From contig JAEPDS010000013.1 in NCBI GenBank assembly GCA_016842065.1, positions 1 to 64,000 on the forward strand: 64,000 bases of DNA, read 5' to 3'. A model generated the notes under the pieces. The model made no database searches. It was not told the origin of the DNA and was given only the letters and a program-made list of their open reading frames with translations. This document shows, piece by piece, positions 7,875 through 19,654 of this stretch. The translations under genes and the position numbers were made by a program. This DNA comes from Candidatus Thiodiazotropha sp. 'RUGA'. Lineage in GTDB: Bacteria > Pseudomonadota > Gammaproteobacteria > Chromatiales > Chromatiaceae. Every line of letters starts with the position of its first letter. The stretch's first letter is position 1.

Positions 7875-9906
7875 ATCCAACACAATAATCAGACAGACAG
7901 GGATGGTGATGTTGCTGTGTCTTATGCTGGTTGTACCCTTTCCTATACTTTCAGCAGAACATGCCGAGGCTGAAGCGGCGGTTCGTATCCGGGATTTCGA
8001 TCGTGCCGTCGAGATTTACACTCAACTTGCCGAGCAGGGGGATGCCGAGGCGCAATTCGCACTCGGAGGTCTCTATCGTGGCGGCCGTGGTGTCAAGAAG
8101 GATTATGCCAAGGCGCTCCACTGGTACCTGAAAGCCGCCAATCAGGAGCATACGGAAGCCCAGTACACCACCGGCACCATGTATGAGAACGGCTGGGGCG
8201 TTGACGCGGACTCAGCAGTCGCCAGCGAATGGTACGATAAAGCCGCGATTCAGGGTCATCGATTGGCGAAGAAGCGGTTGGAAAATCTCTCCACCACCTC
8301 TCCGGTAACAGGCTTGAGCGACCAGCAAGCGGCCGAATTTCTCAATCGCGCGGCGGCCGCAGGCAAGAGTGAAACCCTGAAACGCATCCTGGCTTCAGGT
8401 CTCTCTCCCGATACCCGGGATGAGTTCAGTCGCAGCGCCCTGCATGAGGCGGCTATCAATGGCCGAACAAATGCGGTTGAAATCCTGCTTGCAGCAGACG
8501 CCAACCCGAATACCAGTGACAGCCTCGGGGACACCCCGCTCCACTCCGCTGCCGGATTGGGTTACGCATCGATTGTGCGCAGCCTGATCAAGGCTGGCGC
8601 CAAGACGGAAACCCTGGACGCCAATGAAAACACGCCTTTGTTGGTCGCCACCGGCAGAAAACACCTGGAGGCCATTAAGGCCCTGCTGGAAAATGGTGCC
8701 AGTGTGAATGCCAAAAACCGTAAAAAACAGACCTCACTGGATATGGCAATACTGCGTAATGACAAAGCAATTGCCAGACAACTTAAGGCCGCTGGTGGTA
8801 TCGCAACCCAGACTCAAAACAAAACCAAAGAGTTCCCGGATCTTGCAAAGATCACCGCATCAATTTCCCAGTCGAATGAAAACCCGGATAACAAGAGTAA
8901 TCCGTTTGCGGGCTGGAGCACTTTGCATCTTGCTGCCTGGCGTGGCCAGAAGCCTTTGATCGAGGCACTGCTCAAACAGGAGAGTAATCTCGACACACTG
9001 GATCCTGAGGGATTGACCCCACTCAGCCGAAGCGTATGGCAAGGCCACGATGAAGTAACAACCTTACTGCTTGATCATGGTGCCGATCCCAATCTGGCGG
9101 CCAGCGGTAGCCCTACCCCTCTATTGTTGGCCTGCCGTGAGAACAACCTGAAGCTGGTCAAGCTGTTGATCGCACGTGGTGCGAAAATTGATGTCTCCGG
9201 CAAACATGAGATAACGCCACTGCATTTGGCGATCGAGCAACAGAATCTGGAATTGGTAGAGCTGCTGATCAGAAACAATGCCCGATTGTCCACCACCACC
9301 GATGCCGGTATCACGCCATTGATACTGGCGGTACTCAAAGCCCAGCCTGAAATCGTCAAGATTTTGCTTTCGCGCGGTGCCTCACCGGATCAGGCAGACA
9401 ACAAGGGCCGGACTCCGCTCTACCATGCGATTGGTGTTGGTGATCCCACTATTTTTCATCAACTGTTGAAGAGTGGGGCAAAAATCGAATTGCAAGCCGA
9501 TGATGGACTCACCCCCATGATGCGCGCCGCTGCAAACGGTCATGCCGACATGGTGGAAGAGCTGATTCCCCGTGAGGGTTATGTGGACCGGCTGAGTAAC
9601 AATGGCAATACGGCATTGATGCTGGCAGCCAGAAGCGGCTCGCTAAACACGCTGAATATCCTGTTACGCTATTCGGAAAACCTGGAACATCGCAACAATG
9701 CGGGGAACAGTGCCCTGATGCTCGCAGCAGAACAGGGACATCTCTCGATTGTAAAACGTCTGCTGGAGATGAAAGCCAACGCCCACCATCTCAACCTGCG
9801 ACGTGAGAGTGCCGAAGACCTCGCCCGACAGGGGAATCATGATGAAGTGGCTGAGTATATCGATGCCAATAAAGGCAGTGGTGGTTTACTCGACTTGATG
9901 CGCTAG
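7861..9906 (+). CDS. Exported Sel1-like/ankyrin-repeat protein
   Basis: From the ATG at 7861 the product is 681 residues and begins with a clear signal peptide (hydrophobic MVMLLCLMLVVPFPILSA). Two or three Sel1-like (TPR-type) repeats follow (A.AQFALGGLYRGGRGV..D and A.AQYTTGTMYENGWGV). The remainder is a long series of roughly a dozen ankyrin repeats with G.TPLH/LAA and LL..GA signatures. Both repeat types bind proteins. The frame stays open upstream to 7714, but that extension overlaps the oxidoreductase and would bury the signal peptide. The 14-base overlap suggests translational coupling. Possible roles are assembling or protecting the periplasmic redox proteins (compare the periplasmic ankyrin AnkB of Pseudomonas) or a host contact factor. 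The partner is unknown. Confidence 0.82.
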   Translation: MALPRSNTIIRQTGMVMLLCLMLVVPFPILSAEHAEAEAAVRIRDFDRAVEIYTQLAEQGDAEAQFALGGLYRGGRGVKKDYAKALHWYLKAANQEHTEAQYTTGTMYENGWGVDADSAVASEWYDKAAIQGHRLAKKRLENLSTTSPVTGLSDQQAAEFLNRAAAAGKSETLKRILASGLSPDTRDEFSRSALHEAAINGRTNAVEILLAADANPNTSDSLGDTPLHSAAGLGYASIVRSLIKAGAKTETLDANENTPLLVATGRKHLEAIKALLENGASVNAKNRKKQTSLDMAILRNDKAIARQLKAAGGIATQTQNKTKEFPDLAKITASISQSNENPDNKSNPFAGWSTLHLAAWRGQKPLIEALLKQESNLDTLDPEGLTPLSRSVWQGHDEVTTLLLDHGADPNLAASGSPTPLLLACRENNLKLVKLLIARGAKIDVSGKHEITPLHLAIEQQNLELVELLIRNNARLSTTTDAGITPLILAVLKAQPEIVKILLSRGASPDQADNKGRTPLYHAIGVGDPTIFHQLLKSGAKIELQADDGLTPMMRAAANGHADMVEELIPREGYVDRLSNNGNTALMLAARSGSLNTLNILLRYSENLEHRNNAGNSALMLAAEQGHLSIVKRLLEMKANAHHLNLRRESAEDLARQGNHDEVAEYIDANKGSGGLLDLMR

Positions 9907-9917
9907 ATCTTTTCAGC

Positions 9918-10018
9918 CGTGAATGTTCGCCAAGCACCGCCAAATGACGCAAATGGATCTAATGAGTGATTAAAGTGCTGGCGTGTATTTGCGGTGATTT
10001 GCGCAATTTGCGACCGAT
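9918..10018. repeat. Imperfect palindromic intergenic repeat, copy A
   Basis: Between the convergent ankyrin and rarA genes lies an imperfect inverted repeat. Its left arm is rich in cgccaa/cgcaaatgg words and its right arm in gcgtgtatttgcggtgatttgcg. The same vocabulary recurs at 50607-50703 and 59805-59895. It could fold as a long stem-loop and end transcription in both directions. Confidence 0.55.
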
Positions 10019-10051
10019 CTGTAGACCTGGCAGAAGCTCAGAAAACAGGCA

Positions 10052-11386
10052 TCACTCCTCGCCTGCCTGTTGATCCAGCTTGCGCAGAAACGCCAGTTTT
10101 TCGGCAATTTTAATCTCCATGCCCCGATCCACCGGTACATAGTAGTGGCGACCGCTCAGCTCTTCCGGCATATAGTTTTCACCCGCCGCATAGGCATGAG
10201 GTTCATCGTGGGCATACCGATAGGCCTTGCCATAATCGAGAGACTTCATCAGTTTGGTCGGTGCATTGCGAAGTGCCAACGGCACCTCCAGTGAGCCGGA
10301 TGATTTGGCATCCGCCAGGGCACTTTTCCAAGCCATGTAGACTGCGTTGCTTTTCGGCGCGCAGGCCATGTAGACCACAGCCTGGGCAATCGCCAGCTCC
10401 CCTTCCGGGCTACCCAGCCGCTGCTGGACATCCCAGGCATTGATCGCCAGTTGCAAAGCTCGGGGATCCGCATTGCCGATATCCTCCGATGCCATTCTGA
10501 CCACCCGGCGGGCCACATAGAGGGGATCGCAACCACCATCGATCATCCTGGCCAACCAGTAGAGTGAGGCATCCGGTGAGGATCCACGAACTGATTTATG
10601 CAGTGCGGAGATCTGGTCATAAAAGGCCTCGCCCCCCTTATCGAAACGACGCAGGGTACCACTTGCCACCTCCTCGACCGTCGCCGTTGCGATCTGTTTT
10701 GAATCACTCAGATCAGCGGCAATCTCAAGCAGGTTGAGCGCCCTTCGGGCATCTCCGTCGGCCGCTTCAGCAAGTAACGCCAAAGCCTGTTTTTCGATAC
10801 TCAGCTGCCTGACACCAAGACCGTTCGACGCATCGTCCAACGCCTGCTGGAGAATCTTTTCGATCTCACTTTTTGTCAGCGCTTTGAGAACGTAGGTACG
10901 GGCTCTCGAGAGCAGTGCGTTGTTCAACTCAAACGATGGATTCTCAGTAGTTGCACCGATGAACACCACCGTGCCGTCCTCCACATGAGGCAGAAAGGCA
11001 TCCTGTTGTGATTTGTTGAATCGGTGAACTTCATCGATGAACAGCACCGTCGGTCGCTGCTGTTGCTGCTGAAACAGTTTTGCTTTCTCTACGGCGGCAC
11101 GGATCTCCTTGACTCCGGAGAGTACTGCGGAAAGACTGAGAAACTGTGCACCTGAATGTTCAGCAATCATACCGGCCAGGGTGGTCTTGCCGGTACCTGG
11201 GGGTCCCCAGAGTATCATTGAGTGGAGACGGTCCTCTTCGATCGCTACCTGCAGCGGTTTACCAGAGCCGATTATGTGGCTTTGGCCGATGAATGCCGCC
11301 AGCTTGCGAGGTCGCATACGGTCTGCAAGAGGTCGAAACTCCTCGACCGGATTTTGCGTAAAAAGATCCTGATCCTGAACCGTCAT
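10052..11386 (-). CDS. rarA: Replication-associated recombination protein A (AAA+ ATPase)
   Basis: 444 residues, the normal length for RarA/MgsA, the bacterial relative of Mgs1/WRNIP1. The Walker A motif GPPGTGKT (61-68), a Walker B LFIDEVHR (about 115-122) and the sensor region [12 protein letters not shown] are intact. The C-terminal tetramerisation half ([30 protein letters not shown]) is full length. It acts at stalled replication forks with SSB. The start codon overlaps the lolA stop as ATGA, so it is translated from the ftsK-lolA-rarA transcript, an order common in gammaproteobacteria. Confidence 0.96.
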   Translation of the reverse strand: MTVQDQDLFTQNPVEEFRPLADRMRPRKLAAFIGQSHIIGSGKPLQVAIEEDRLHSMILWGPPGTGKTTLAGMIAEHSGAQFLSLSAVLSGVKEIRAAVEKAKLFQQQQQRPTVLFIDEVHRFNKSQQDAFLPHVEDGTVVFIGATTENPSFELNNALLSRARTYVLKALTKSEIEKILQQALDDASNGLGVRQLSIEKQALALLAEAADGDARRALNLLEIAADLSDSKQIATATVEEVASGTLRRFDKGGEAFYDQISALHKSVRGSSPDASLYWLARMIDGGCDPLYVARRVVRMASEDIGNADPRALQLAINAWDVQQRLGSPEGELAIAQAVVYMACAPKSNAVYMAWKSALADAKSSGSLEVPLALRNAPTKLMKSLDYGKAYRYAHDEPHAYAAGENYMPEELSGRHYYVPVDRGMEIKIAEKLAFLRKLDQQAGEE

Positions 11387-12009
11387 AGATCGCCAATCAG
11401 GTCGATCAGTGGGGGTGGTTCGAATTCGAACAAAGCGTCATCCAATGGAGGATTGCGTTGCATATCATCGAAGAAAAAGCGGGTTACCTGGCCAAAATTG
11501 TCAAACATCTCCATGCGTTCCAGGCGACTCTCCTGGAGTGCCAGGCGAACACTGGAAAACTGAGCCTCTTTGCCTTTTGGAATCAGCTCAAGCCAGGTCA
11601 GCTCACTCTCCACGCCCAACTCATTGATCTCAAAGTGCTCGGAGATTGGTCCTGTACCGCTTAGCAGTTGTGCCGGCGTACCATCCAAGACCGCCGCTTG
11701 GCTGCGGTGTGATACCTGCTCCAGTTCAATATCATGCAACCAGACCCGATCTCCGTCAGCAACGATCAACTGTTCACTGGGTGTCTGATACTCCCAGCGC
11801 AACTGTCCGGGGCGTCTCAGATAGAAGACTCCGTTACTGGCGTAGACCTGATCGTAATCCGGCTGTTGCAAGGTCTGACGAAAGTCGGCTTTGAGGGTTT
11901 TCAGATCCTGCAAAAAAGTCTCAAGCTGGCTGATTCCACTCTCTGCCGAGAGGGTTTGGGAGAGGCTTAAAAACAGTAGCAGCATCAAGCCGCTCAAGCA
12001 CTTTTTCAT
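11383..12009 (-). CDS. lolA: Outer-membrane lipoprotein carrier protein LolA
   Basis: 208 residues with a signal peptide ([20 protein letters not shown], cleaved near LSA/ES). The mature part matches periplasmic Lol[10 protein letters not shown] near the start, the [14 protein letters not shown] strand and [13 protein letters not shown]. LolA takes lipoproteins from LolCDE and passes them to LolB at the outer membrane. It lies 26 bases downstream of ftsK and overlaps rarA by four bases. Confidence 0.96.
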   Translation of the reverse strand: MKKCLSGLMLLLFLSLSQTLSAESGISQLETFLQDLKTLKADFRQTLQQPDYDQVYASNGVFYLRRPGQLRWEYQTPSEQLIVADGDRVWLHDIELEQVSHRSQAAVLDGTPAQLLSGTGPISEHFEINELGVESELTWLELIPKGKEAQFSSVRLALQESRLERMEMFDNFGQVTRFFFDDMQRNPPLDDALFEFEPPPLIDLIGDL

Positions 12010-12035
12010 AGCGTGATCCGTGTTAATCAGTTACT

Positions 12036-14348
12036 TCAATCTTTTGGCGGAGGTGGCGCCAGTACCGTACGGCTGCCATTGTTTTCTGCCGGCCCGACAA
12101 TCCCGGTACGCTCCATCTCTTCAATCATTCTGGCCGCCCGGTTGTAACCGATCTTCAAGCGGCGCTGCACGCCGGAGATTGAAGCACGCCGGGTTTCTGT
12201 AACGATTCGTACCGCTTCGTCATAAAGCGGATCGTTGTCCTCCGTATCACCATTCTCCGCCGGAAATCCGGGTACCGATTCTGTCGCCTCCTGCACGATC
12301 TCTTCCAGGTAATCGGGTTGCCCCGACGCCTTCAGGTGTTTCACCACCCGATGTACTTCATTGTCGTCTACGAAAGCGCCATGCATACGCTGAGGAATGT
12401 TACTGCCGGTTCCCATATAGAGCATGTCACCATGACCCAACAGATGTTCGGCCCCCATCTGATCGAGGATCGTTCTTGAATCGACTCGGGATGAGACCTG
12501 GAAAGCGATTCGGGTAGGAATATTCGCCTTGATCAGACCGGTGATGACATCCACAGAGGGCCGCTGGGTCGCCAGGATCAGATGGATACCGGATGCCCTC
12601 GCCTTCTGTGCCAATCGTGCAATCAACTCCTCAACCTTCTTCCTCGCCATCATCATCATGTCGGCAAGCTCGTCGATAATGACCACAATAAATGGCAGAG
12701 GTTCCAGGGTCGGATGCGCCATGGCTTCGATGACTTCGGTCGGTTCCGGTTGAAACAGGGGGTCCTTGATCGGCTCGCCTTTCTTGATCGCCTCTTTCAC
12801 CTTGCGGTTGTAGCCGGTGATGTTACGAACCCCCAGACTGGCCATCAGACGATAACGACGCTCCATCTCACCGACACACCAGCGCAGGCCATTGGCAGCC
12901 TCCTGCATGTCGGTCACCACCGGGGTCAGCAGATGAGGTATGCCCTCATAGACTGAAAGTTCCAACATCTTCGGATCGACCATGATCATCCGCACTTCAT
13001 CCGGTTTCGATTTGTAGAGCAGACTGAGGATCATGGCATTGATCGCAACGGATTTACCGGAACCGGTGGTACCGGCAATCAATGCATGGGGCATCTTGGC
13101 CAGATCGGCACACATCGGATTACCCGCGATATCCTTACCCAGCGCGAGCGTCAGAGGTGATTTAGCGGCCTCGTAGGTCTCCGACTGCAACACCTCACTG
13201 AGAAACACCATCTCCCGATACTCATTCGGAATCTCCAGTCCGATCACCGATTTGCCGGGGATCACTTCGACTACCCGCACTGCAACCGTTGAGAGTGCCC
13301 GGGCAAGGTCTTTCGACAGGCCACTGATCTTGCTGACCTTGGTACCTGCTGCAAGCTGTAATTCATACAGGGTGACAACGGGACCGGGATGTACGGCAAC
13401 CACCGCCACATCGATATCGAAGTCGGCAAATTTGAGCTCCACCTGACGCGACATGGCCTGCAGGGCCTCCTGTGAATAGGCCTGTACCGTCTGCTTGGCT
13501 GGATCGAGTAGCGCCAGAGGCGGCAGCTCGCTGTTGGGGTCGGCCTCAAACAGCGGAACCTGGCGCTCTTTCTCAACCCGCGCACTGGGCTTGGGCGCAT
13601 TGATGACCGGTTCTATTCTCGGTTGTTTGCGGCCCTTCTCCTTCTTCTGCTCCTTTTTGATCAACTCCACCCGCTCCTGTCGCGCACGCTTCGCTGCATG
13701 ACGCTCCTGCAGTGTAAGGAATCCCTGTTGAAGCGCGTGTGAGGTTTTCAGTACCAGACCACCGAGAAAATCCATCACGGTAAACCAGGAGACGCCGGTA
13801 AACAGAGTGAAGCCGCTGAGAAACAGCGCCAACATCATCAGACTGGCGCCCGAGCTACTGAAAACCGCCTCGAAATAGTTACCCAACAGCGTTCCCAATG
13901 CCCCGCCCGTACCGGTAGGCAGATTCGCCATCAGATGATTGGTATGCAGTGCCGCCAGCGCACATCCCGATGCCAGGGTAATGAAAAAACCCAGCCAGCG
14001 AACCAGTACCAGATTGATGTTCACCGAGTCGTCCGGATTGCGACGACGAAAAACCAGTACCGCACTCCAACTCAGCATGATCGGAAACAGATAGGCAAAG
14101 ATACCGAACAGATAGAGAAAGACGTCTGCAAACCAGGCGCCCGCAGGTCCCCCTGAGTTGAGTACCTTGGCTTCGGATCCGGTATAGGACCAGCCCGGAT
14201 CGAGCGGAGAGTAAGTGAACAATGAGAGCAGCAGATAACCACTGAGGCAGAACAGGCTCCACATGATGCCTTCCCGCATGGCATGACTGACATGGGAATG
14301 GAAGGCGCTCTGTTCTGGTGTTTGTTGGCTTTTTGCCTGTACTGCCAT
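12036..14348 (-). CDS. ftsK: DNA translocase FtsK
   Basis: 770 residues. About four N-terminal transmembrane segments (residues 28-200) anchor it at the septum. A short charged linker rich in Lys and Glu (about 205-265) follows; this is a short-linker FtsK compared with the 1329-residue E. coli protein. The motor domain has Walker A GTTGSGKS (426-433) and Walker [16 protein letters not shown]. The C-terminal winged-helix gamma domain (about 705-760, [18 protein letters not shown]) reads the KOPS sequences that direct DNA toward dif. All parts look intact. Confidence 0.96.
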   Translation of the reverse strand: MAVQAKSQQTPEQSAFHSHVSHAMREGIMWSLFCLSGYLLLSLFTYSPLDPGWSYTGSEAKVLNSGGPAGAWFADVFLYLFGIFAYLFPIMLSWSAVLVFRRRNPDDSVNINLVLVRWLGFFITLASGCALAALHTNHLMANLPTGTGGALGTLLGNYFEAVFSSSGASLMMLALFLSGFTLFTGVSWFTVMDFLGGLVLKTSHALQQGFLTLQERHAAKRARQERVELIKKEQKKEKGRKQPRIEPVINAPKPSARVEKERQVPLFEADPNSELPPLALLDPAKQTVQAYSQEALQAMSRQVELKFADFDIDVAVVAVHPGPVVTLYELQLAAGTKVSKISGLSKDLARALSTVAVRVVEVIPGKSVIGLEIPNEYREMVFLSEVLQSETYEAAKSPLTLALGKDIAGNPMCADLAKMPHALIAGTTGSGKSVAINAMILSLLYKSKPDEVRMIMVDPKMLELSVYEGIPHLLTPVVTDMQEAANGLRWCVGEMERRYRLMASLGVRNITGYNRKVKEAIKKGEPIKDPLFQPEPTEVIEAMAHPTLEPLPFIVVIIDELADMMMMARKKVEELIARLAQKARASGIHLILATQRPSVDVITGLIKANIPTRIAFQVSSRVDSRTILDQMGAEHLLGHGDMLYMGTGSNIPQRMHGAFVDDNEVHRVVKHLKASGQPDYLEEIVQEATESVPGFPAENGDTEDNDPLYDEAVRIVTETRRASISGVQRRLKIGYNRAARMIEEMERTGIVGPAENNGSRTVLAPPPPKD

Positions 14349-14527
14349 AAGTTTCGTCTCAATCCAATCGCTGACCCTGGCGGGTTCAATCAGGAGCGTG
14401 CGCCCAAAGGATGAATCATCCCACAGGGATCTCTGCTCAATCTCTCGTTTCCGGTTTTATCAACCTACAATATTCTAACAATTATCACTTCTAAATTATA
14501 GAGTTACACATTATTGTTATTCTTGAT

Positions 14528-15592
14528 TCACAAGTATTGATCACGCAGGACAGGATGCACCAGCTGCCCCTTGGCCAGGTTTACCGCAGCCCAGAGCTGC
14601 TGATCGCTTTGCCAATCCTCCCCGACCAGACGATACAGATAGGGCATCATCGATGCCGACAGGGCCTGACTGGCGCTTCTCGGCACCGCACCTGGCATAT
14701 TGGTCACGCAGAAGTGGGTCACCCCATCCACTTGATAGGTTGGATCTTCGTAGCTGGTCGGCCGGGTGGTCTCAATGCAGCCGCCCTGATCCACCGATAT
14801 ATCCACTACCACACTACCAGGACTCATTGAGGAGATCTGCGACCGATCAATAATTTTGGGTGCCTTGGCTGCAGGAATCAGTACCGCCCCAATCAACAGA
14901 TCCGCATCTGCCACAGCCTTGCTCAGCGCATCCTTATAGGGGTAGAGAGCGGTCACATTCCGGCCGATCCGGCGCAACGCTCCCATCCGATCCCTCAAGC
15001 GATCGAACACTGTCACCCGTGCGCCCATGGCGGCAGCCAACTCCGCCGCATTGCCACCCGCCTGGCCACCACCCAGAATCACCACATGACCCGGTTCTGC
15101 AGCCGGCAGACCACCAAGCAGCAATCCCTTGCCACCCTGCTGATGGTGCAGCAGAGTGGTACCGTTCTGTACCGCAAGACGTCCGGCAATATCGCTCATG
15201 GGGGCCAGAATCGGCAATTTGCCCTGCTCCTCTACCGTCTCAAACCCAATCCCTGTGACCCGGGATGCAAGCAGCCGTTGTGTCAGTGATTCATCGGCAG
15301 CAAGATGCAGAAAGCAGAACAGTAACTGCCCCTCTCGAAGCATCTCCGGCTCATCCCCATAGGGCTCCTTCACCTTGACCACCAGATCAGCTTCCTGATA
15401 GATCTCAGCCCCACTGCCGACAAGCGTCACCCCCAGCTCAGCATAGCTCTGATCCGGGTAGCCGCTTGCCACGCCGGCACCACTTTGCAGAAGCACCTGA
15501 TGACCTCGCTTGACCAGCTCCGCACAGGCTTCCGGCACCAGACCGACACGTCCCTCCAGGGGTTTGATTTCTGTTGGAATTCCAATTTTCAT
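14528..15592 (-). CDS. ald: Alanine dehydrogenase
   Basis: 354 residues from the ATG at 15592, which begins MKIGIPTEIKPLEGRV like other alanine dehydrogenases. A longer frame opens at 15787, but its extra 65 residues resemble nothing and overlap the trxB start. The Rossmann motif VILGGGQAGGNAAELA and the substrate-side segment TEIKPLEGRVGLVP are present. The enzyme converts L-alanine and NAD+ to pyruvate, ammonium and NADH, reversibly. It is somewhat shorter than the usual 370 residues at its C-terminus. It stands alone, divergent from trxB with about 180 bases between. Confidence 0.9.
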   Translation of the reverse strand: MKIGIPTEIKPLEGRVGLVPEACAELVKRGHQVLLQSGAGVASGYPDQSYAELGVTLVGSGAEIYQEADLVVKVKEPYGDEPEMLREGQLLFCFLHLAADESLTQRLLASRVTGIGFETVEEQGKLPILAPMSDIAGRLAVQNGTTLLHHQQGGKGLLLGGLPAAEPGHVVILGGGQAGGNAAELAAAMGARVTVFDRLRDRMGALRRIGRNVTALYPYKDALSKAVADADLLIGAVLIPAAKAPKIIDRSQISSMSPGSVVVDISVDQGGCIETTRPTSYEDPTYQVDGVTHFCVTNMPGAVPRSASQALSASMMPYLYRLVGEDWQSDQQLWAAVNLAKGQLVHPVLRDQYL

Positions 15593-15763
15593 ACCATGTT
15601 TCTCGTGGTGAATCTTTACCCAGGAGTGATGATTCCGTAGTATTCCCCGCATTCTCTGATTCAGACTTGGGTGCGGGTCTCCGATTTTCGGACTCTCTAT
15701 TCCTCTAGTCCCATAGTTTTTCATAATCTGCCGCCAATTCCGGGCAGATTCCGAGTGGAGTAA

Positions 15764-16735
<972 letters not shown>

Positions 16736-16746
16736 CCACTCTGGAT

Positions 16747-16781
16747 TATCCCGGTTTCTTTAACGCAAACCGGGATAGTTT
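16747..16781 (+). terminator. Rho-independent-like terminator after trxB
   Basis: An 11-bp perfect stem (tatcccggttt / aaaccgggata) with a 9-base loop starts 11 bases after the trxB stop and is followed by gtttc. The T tract is short but the stem is strong. Confidence 0.75.
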
Positions 16782-16907
16782 CAATTGGCTCATGATTCTG
16801 GCTGCATCCCTGCCACTCTCATCAGGGCAAGCCAAACGCTGCCACCCTCACTTGCCTGTCAATAGGCAGCTTTCCCTGGGCACCACTCTTCTGTCATCTG
16901 TTTGCCC

Positions 16908-17087
16908 ATGACCGGGTTAATCGTATTGACCATCGTCACCCTGGGCAGTGCAATCCTCTGCCACAGGATCGCTAAAAAACGGGGAGGAAATGGTGCTGTT
17001 TGGGGCCTGATAGGCCTGCTGTTAGGGCCGATAGCGATACCATTTGTCTTTTTAGTCAGGCGCAAACCACGAAATACCGAGAATTAG
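16908..17087 (+). CDS. Small membrane protein, hypothetical
   Basis: The ATG at 16908 (TTG at 16902 in frame) gives 59 residues with two hydrophobic segments (about 3-17 and 26-46) separated by a basic turn (HRIAKKRGGNGAVWG), ending in a basic tail. The glycine-rich second helix (GLIGLLLGPIAIPFVFL) resembles small two-helix membrane proteins found in many bacteria. No strong ribosome site is visible, and the frame is short, so it may not be real. Function unknown. Confidence 0.45.
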   Translation: MTGLIVLTIVTLGSAILCHRIAKKRGGNGAVWGLIGLLLGPIAIPFVFLVRRKPRNTEN

Positions 17088-17107
17088 CCTGCTATCAGCG
17101 TACCCTG

Positions 17108-17791
17108 TCAGCCTCGTTCACGGGCAATACTGCCAAGCACATAGGAGCAGAGCAGTAACTGCTGAAAGCGATTGAGTCCGCGAAACTCAAGACCGTGGAG
17201 ATAACGCATAGACCCATCGGCAGCCGGTGTCTCTCGGATGTTCCTGATGGTTGCCAATACCTTGAGAACATCATTGCCACCACAGACCGACAGGGTCTGG
17301 GTGATCTGAATGATCGAACCCACCTCACCAAGTTTGTCACTATCGATTACCCGGGCGCCAGTACTGCTCAGGTCGGTGATGATCACATGTCTCTGCAGGT
17401 CCGTGCCGCTTGCGCCTTGCGGTTTGATGACCACAGCCTGCAATTCAGTGGGTACGCGAGGTGCGTTTCTTACCACCGCACTCTCGACATCGTCAGGATA
17501 GGCAAGATGAATGTGTGGATAGGGCTTTGACGAGACGTGAAGCACTCTGGCGACAAATCCGAATATGTTACTGCCCTGCAACATCCGTACAGTAAAACTC
17601 TGACCGTCGCGAACAATAATGGGATTACCGGTTTTACGCGGTGTGGTGATCACCAGACTTTGGCCTGGCAGAAAGCCGACCAGGGTAGCGGAATAGCGAT
17701 CCTGGTTTTCAGCGGGAGGTGCAAACTGCAATTGCAATACATCACCAATCTGCAGGTGTTTGACGGCGTCAGACAAAACAATACTCCGCAA
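17108..17791 (-). CDS. PilZ-domain c-di-GMP receptor, YcgR-like
   Basis: 227 residues in two halves. The N-terminal half (about 12-100) looks like the YcgR-N/flagellar-brake barrel (IGDVLQLQF, LVGFLPGQSLVITTP). The C-terminal PilZ domain (about 105-220) has the c-di-GMP contacts R108-x3-R112 and D140-x-S-x-x-G145. YcgR-type proteins slow or steer flagella when c-di-GMP is high, which fits the flagellar locus elsewhere in the window. The gene stands alone. Confidence 0.85.
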   Translation of the reverse strand: MRSIVLSDAVKHLQIGDVLQLQFAPPAENQDRYSATLVGFLPGQSLVITTPRKTGNPIIVRDGQSFTVRMLQGSNIFGFVARVLHVSSKPYPHIHLAYPDDVESAVVRNAPRVPTELQAVVIKPQGASGTDLQRHVIITDLSSTGARVIDSDKLGEVGSIIQITQTLSVCGGNDVLKVLATIRNIRETPAADGSMRYLHGLEFRGLNRFQQLLLCSYVLGSIARERG

Positions 17792-18068
17792 TCTGATTCA
17801 AAATTTATTCCCCATCAAGCCATAGAGACAAACTGACAACAATTATATGCAGGTGCTTGTAGCTTAGCGTAAACCGATACCTAAGATCAGTTGCACATCG
17901 ATCTCCCGAGCCATTACAACTACAGCATCCCATTCATAAACCTGGACCTAGGTAAGTCGTTCAACGATTTCCCGATAACCACAGATTCAATCAGTGAATA
18001 ATGCGAATTTTTTATTGTTTGTACAAGTGCCTGTTATGATTATATTAAAACCAGGCTATAAACAAACT

Positions 18069-18776
18069 ATGATTTTTCTACTCGACGATAACCCGAACAC
18101 CCCGTTCCCGGATGTGTCACTGGCTGAAAAAGAGCCGGATGGGTTGTTGGCAGTGGGCGGAGACCTCACCCCACAACGCCTCATACAGGCCTATCAGTTG
18201 GGTATCTTCCCCTGGTTTTCCGAGGGGGAACCCATTCTCTGGTGGTCACCTGACCCTCGAACCGTGCTCTATCCCGAAAAGATCAAAATCAGTCGCAGCC
18301 TGCGTAAAACCCTGAGAAAAAAACTCTATCGGGTCACTTTTGATCATCAATTCGATGAAGTCATCCGAGCCTGTGCAGCTCCCAGGGACGACTCCCCTGG
18401 AACCTGGCTGGTACCTGAAATGATCGATGCATACACGGAACAGTACAAGCTGGGACTTGCCCACTCAGTCGAAGTCTGGAAGGAGGACCATTTGGTGGGT
18501 GGGCTATACGGTATGGCAATCGGGCGTGTCTTTTTTGGCGAGTCCATGTTCAGCCGGGCTAATGATGCCTCCAAAGTTGCCCTGGTCTATTTAAGCAACC
18601 AACTGAAGGCATGGGGATTCAGAATGATTGACTGTCAAGTCTACACCCGACATCTGGCCAGCCTTGGAGCTGAAGAGATTCCAAGACAGCAGTTCTGTCA
18701 GGATCTCTACAGTTGGACCCGGCTTGATACCCAGGTAGGCAGCTGGGCTAGCATCGAGCCAACCCAACCATGTTAG
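18069..18776 (+). CDS. aat: Leucyl/phenylalanyl-tRNA-protein transferase
   Basis: From the ATG at 18069 the product is 235 residues and begins MIFLLDDNPNTPFPDVSLAE, the expected Aat start; the frame is open to a GTG at 17994 but the extra residues are unlike the family. Signature segments GLLAVGGDLTPQRLIQAYQLG, FPWFSEGEPILWWSPDPR and FFGESMFSR are intact. It adds Leu or Phe from aminoacyl-tRNA to proteins with N-terminal Arg or Lys, marking them for ClpS/ClpAP. It overlaps bpt by seven bases, so the two N-degron enzymes are made together. Confidence 0.95.
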   Translation: MIFLLDDNPNTPFPDVSLAEKEPDGLLAVGGDLTPQRLIQAYQLGIFPWFSEGEPILWWSPDPRTVLYPEKIKISRSLRKTLRKKLYRVTFDHQFDEVIRACAAPRDDSPGTWLVPEMIDAYTEQYKLGLAHSVEVWKEDHLVGGLYGMAIGRVFFGESMFSRANDASKVALVYLSNQLKAWGFRMIDCQVYTRHLASLGAEEIPRQQFCQDLYSWTRLDTQVGSWASIEPTQPC

Positions 18777-19516
18777 ATAACCCGGGCTTTGCACAGGAGA
18801 ACGCCTATGCACTCTATATGAGCCAACTGCATGAGTGTTCCTATCTGCCCGGCAGAGATGCCAGAAACCTGTTTCTCGATCCTATGGCAAAGGTCAACGA
18901 TGAACTCTACCAGCAGTTGATCGACAGAGGTTTCAGACGCAGTGGCTGTTATCTCTATCAGCCCGCCTGCCCCTCCTGTAGCAGTTGTGTCTCACTGCGA
19001 ATACCGGTGGAAGCTTATCAACCATCACGCAGTCAGCGTAGAAACTGGACCAAGAACCGTGATCGTTACCAGGTCAAACTGTTAAACTCCGACTACTCTG
19101 AGGAGCACTACCAGCTCTACAAGAGATACCTTCTGCAGCGACATCCTGATGGCGCCATGGCTTGTAACAGTCCCGGGCAATATACCCAATTTCTTACCTG
19201 TGACTGGGCTGACACGCAGTTTATAGAGTTCCGTGATGCCGGTCGTTTAGCGGCCGTAGCGGTCAGTGATCTGCTGCCGAATGGCACTTCATCGGTGTAT
19301 ACCTTTTATGATCCACAACTGACCCGGGAGGGTTTGGGTGTATTTGCATTGATCTGGCAGATCTACCATACGAAAGAGCTCGGCCTGGAGTGGGTCTACC
19401 CGGGATTCTGGATCGAAGCCTGTAGTAAAATGAGCTACAAATCCCGCTTCCGCCCATTCGAATACTGGACAGGACAACAGTGGGTCAGTCATACAGATAT
19501 TGTGGTTGGGAAATGA
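18770..19516 (+). CDS. bpt: Aspartate/glutamate leucyltransferase (Bpt; R-transferase family)
   Basis: 248 residues. The N-terminal cysteine region typical of ATE/Bpt proteins is present (GFRRSGCYLYQPAC then CSSCVSLRIP), followed by RSQRRNWTKNRD and the C-terminal acetyltransferase-like fold with SSVYTFYDP and LGLEWVYPGFWI. Bpt transfers Leu to proteins with N-terminal Asp or Glu for ClpS recognition. Its start overlaps the aat stop. Confidence 0.94.
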   Translation: MLDNPGFAQENAYALYMSQLHECSYLPGRDARNLFLDPMAKVNDELYQQLIDRGFRRSGCYLYQPACPSCSSCVSLRIPVEAYQPSRSQRRNWTKNRDRYQVKLLNSDYSEEHYQLYKRYLLQRHPDGAMACNSPGQYTQFLTCDWADTQFIEFRDAGRLAAVAVSDLLPNGTSSVYTFYDPQLTREGLGVFALIWQIYHTKELGLEWVYPGFWIEACSKMSYKSRFRPFEYWTGQQWVSHTDIVVGK

Positions 19517-19654
19517 CTTGCACTACACCATCCAGACATTGCTGAAAAATCACCCGCTACCGTTACAATAGCGGCAGCTCACCCTGCTGCAACAAGTCAG
19601 TAAGAATAACAACAGTATCAATCCTATGAGGAACTCTTAACCTCTATGCCTGGT

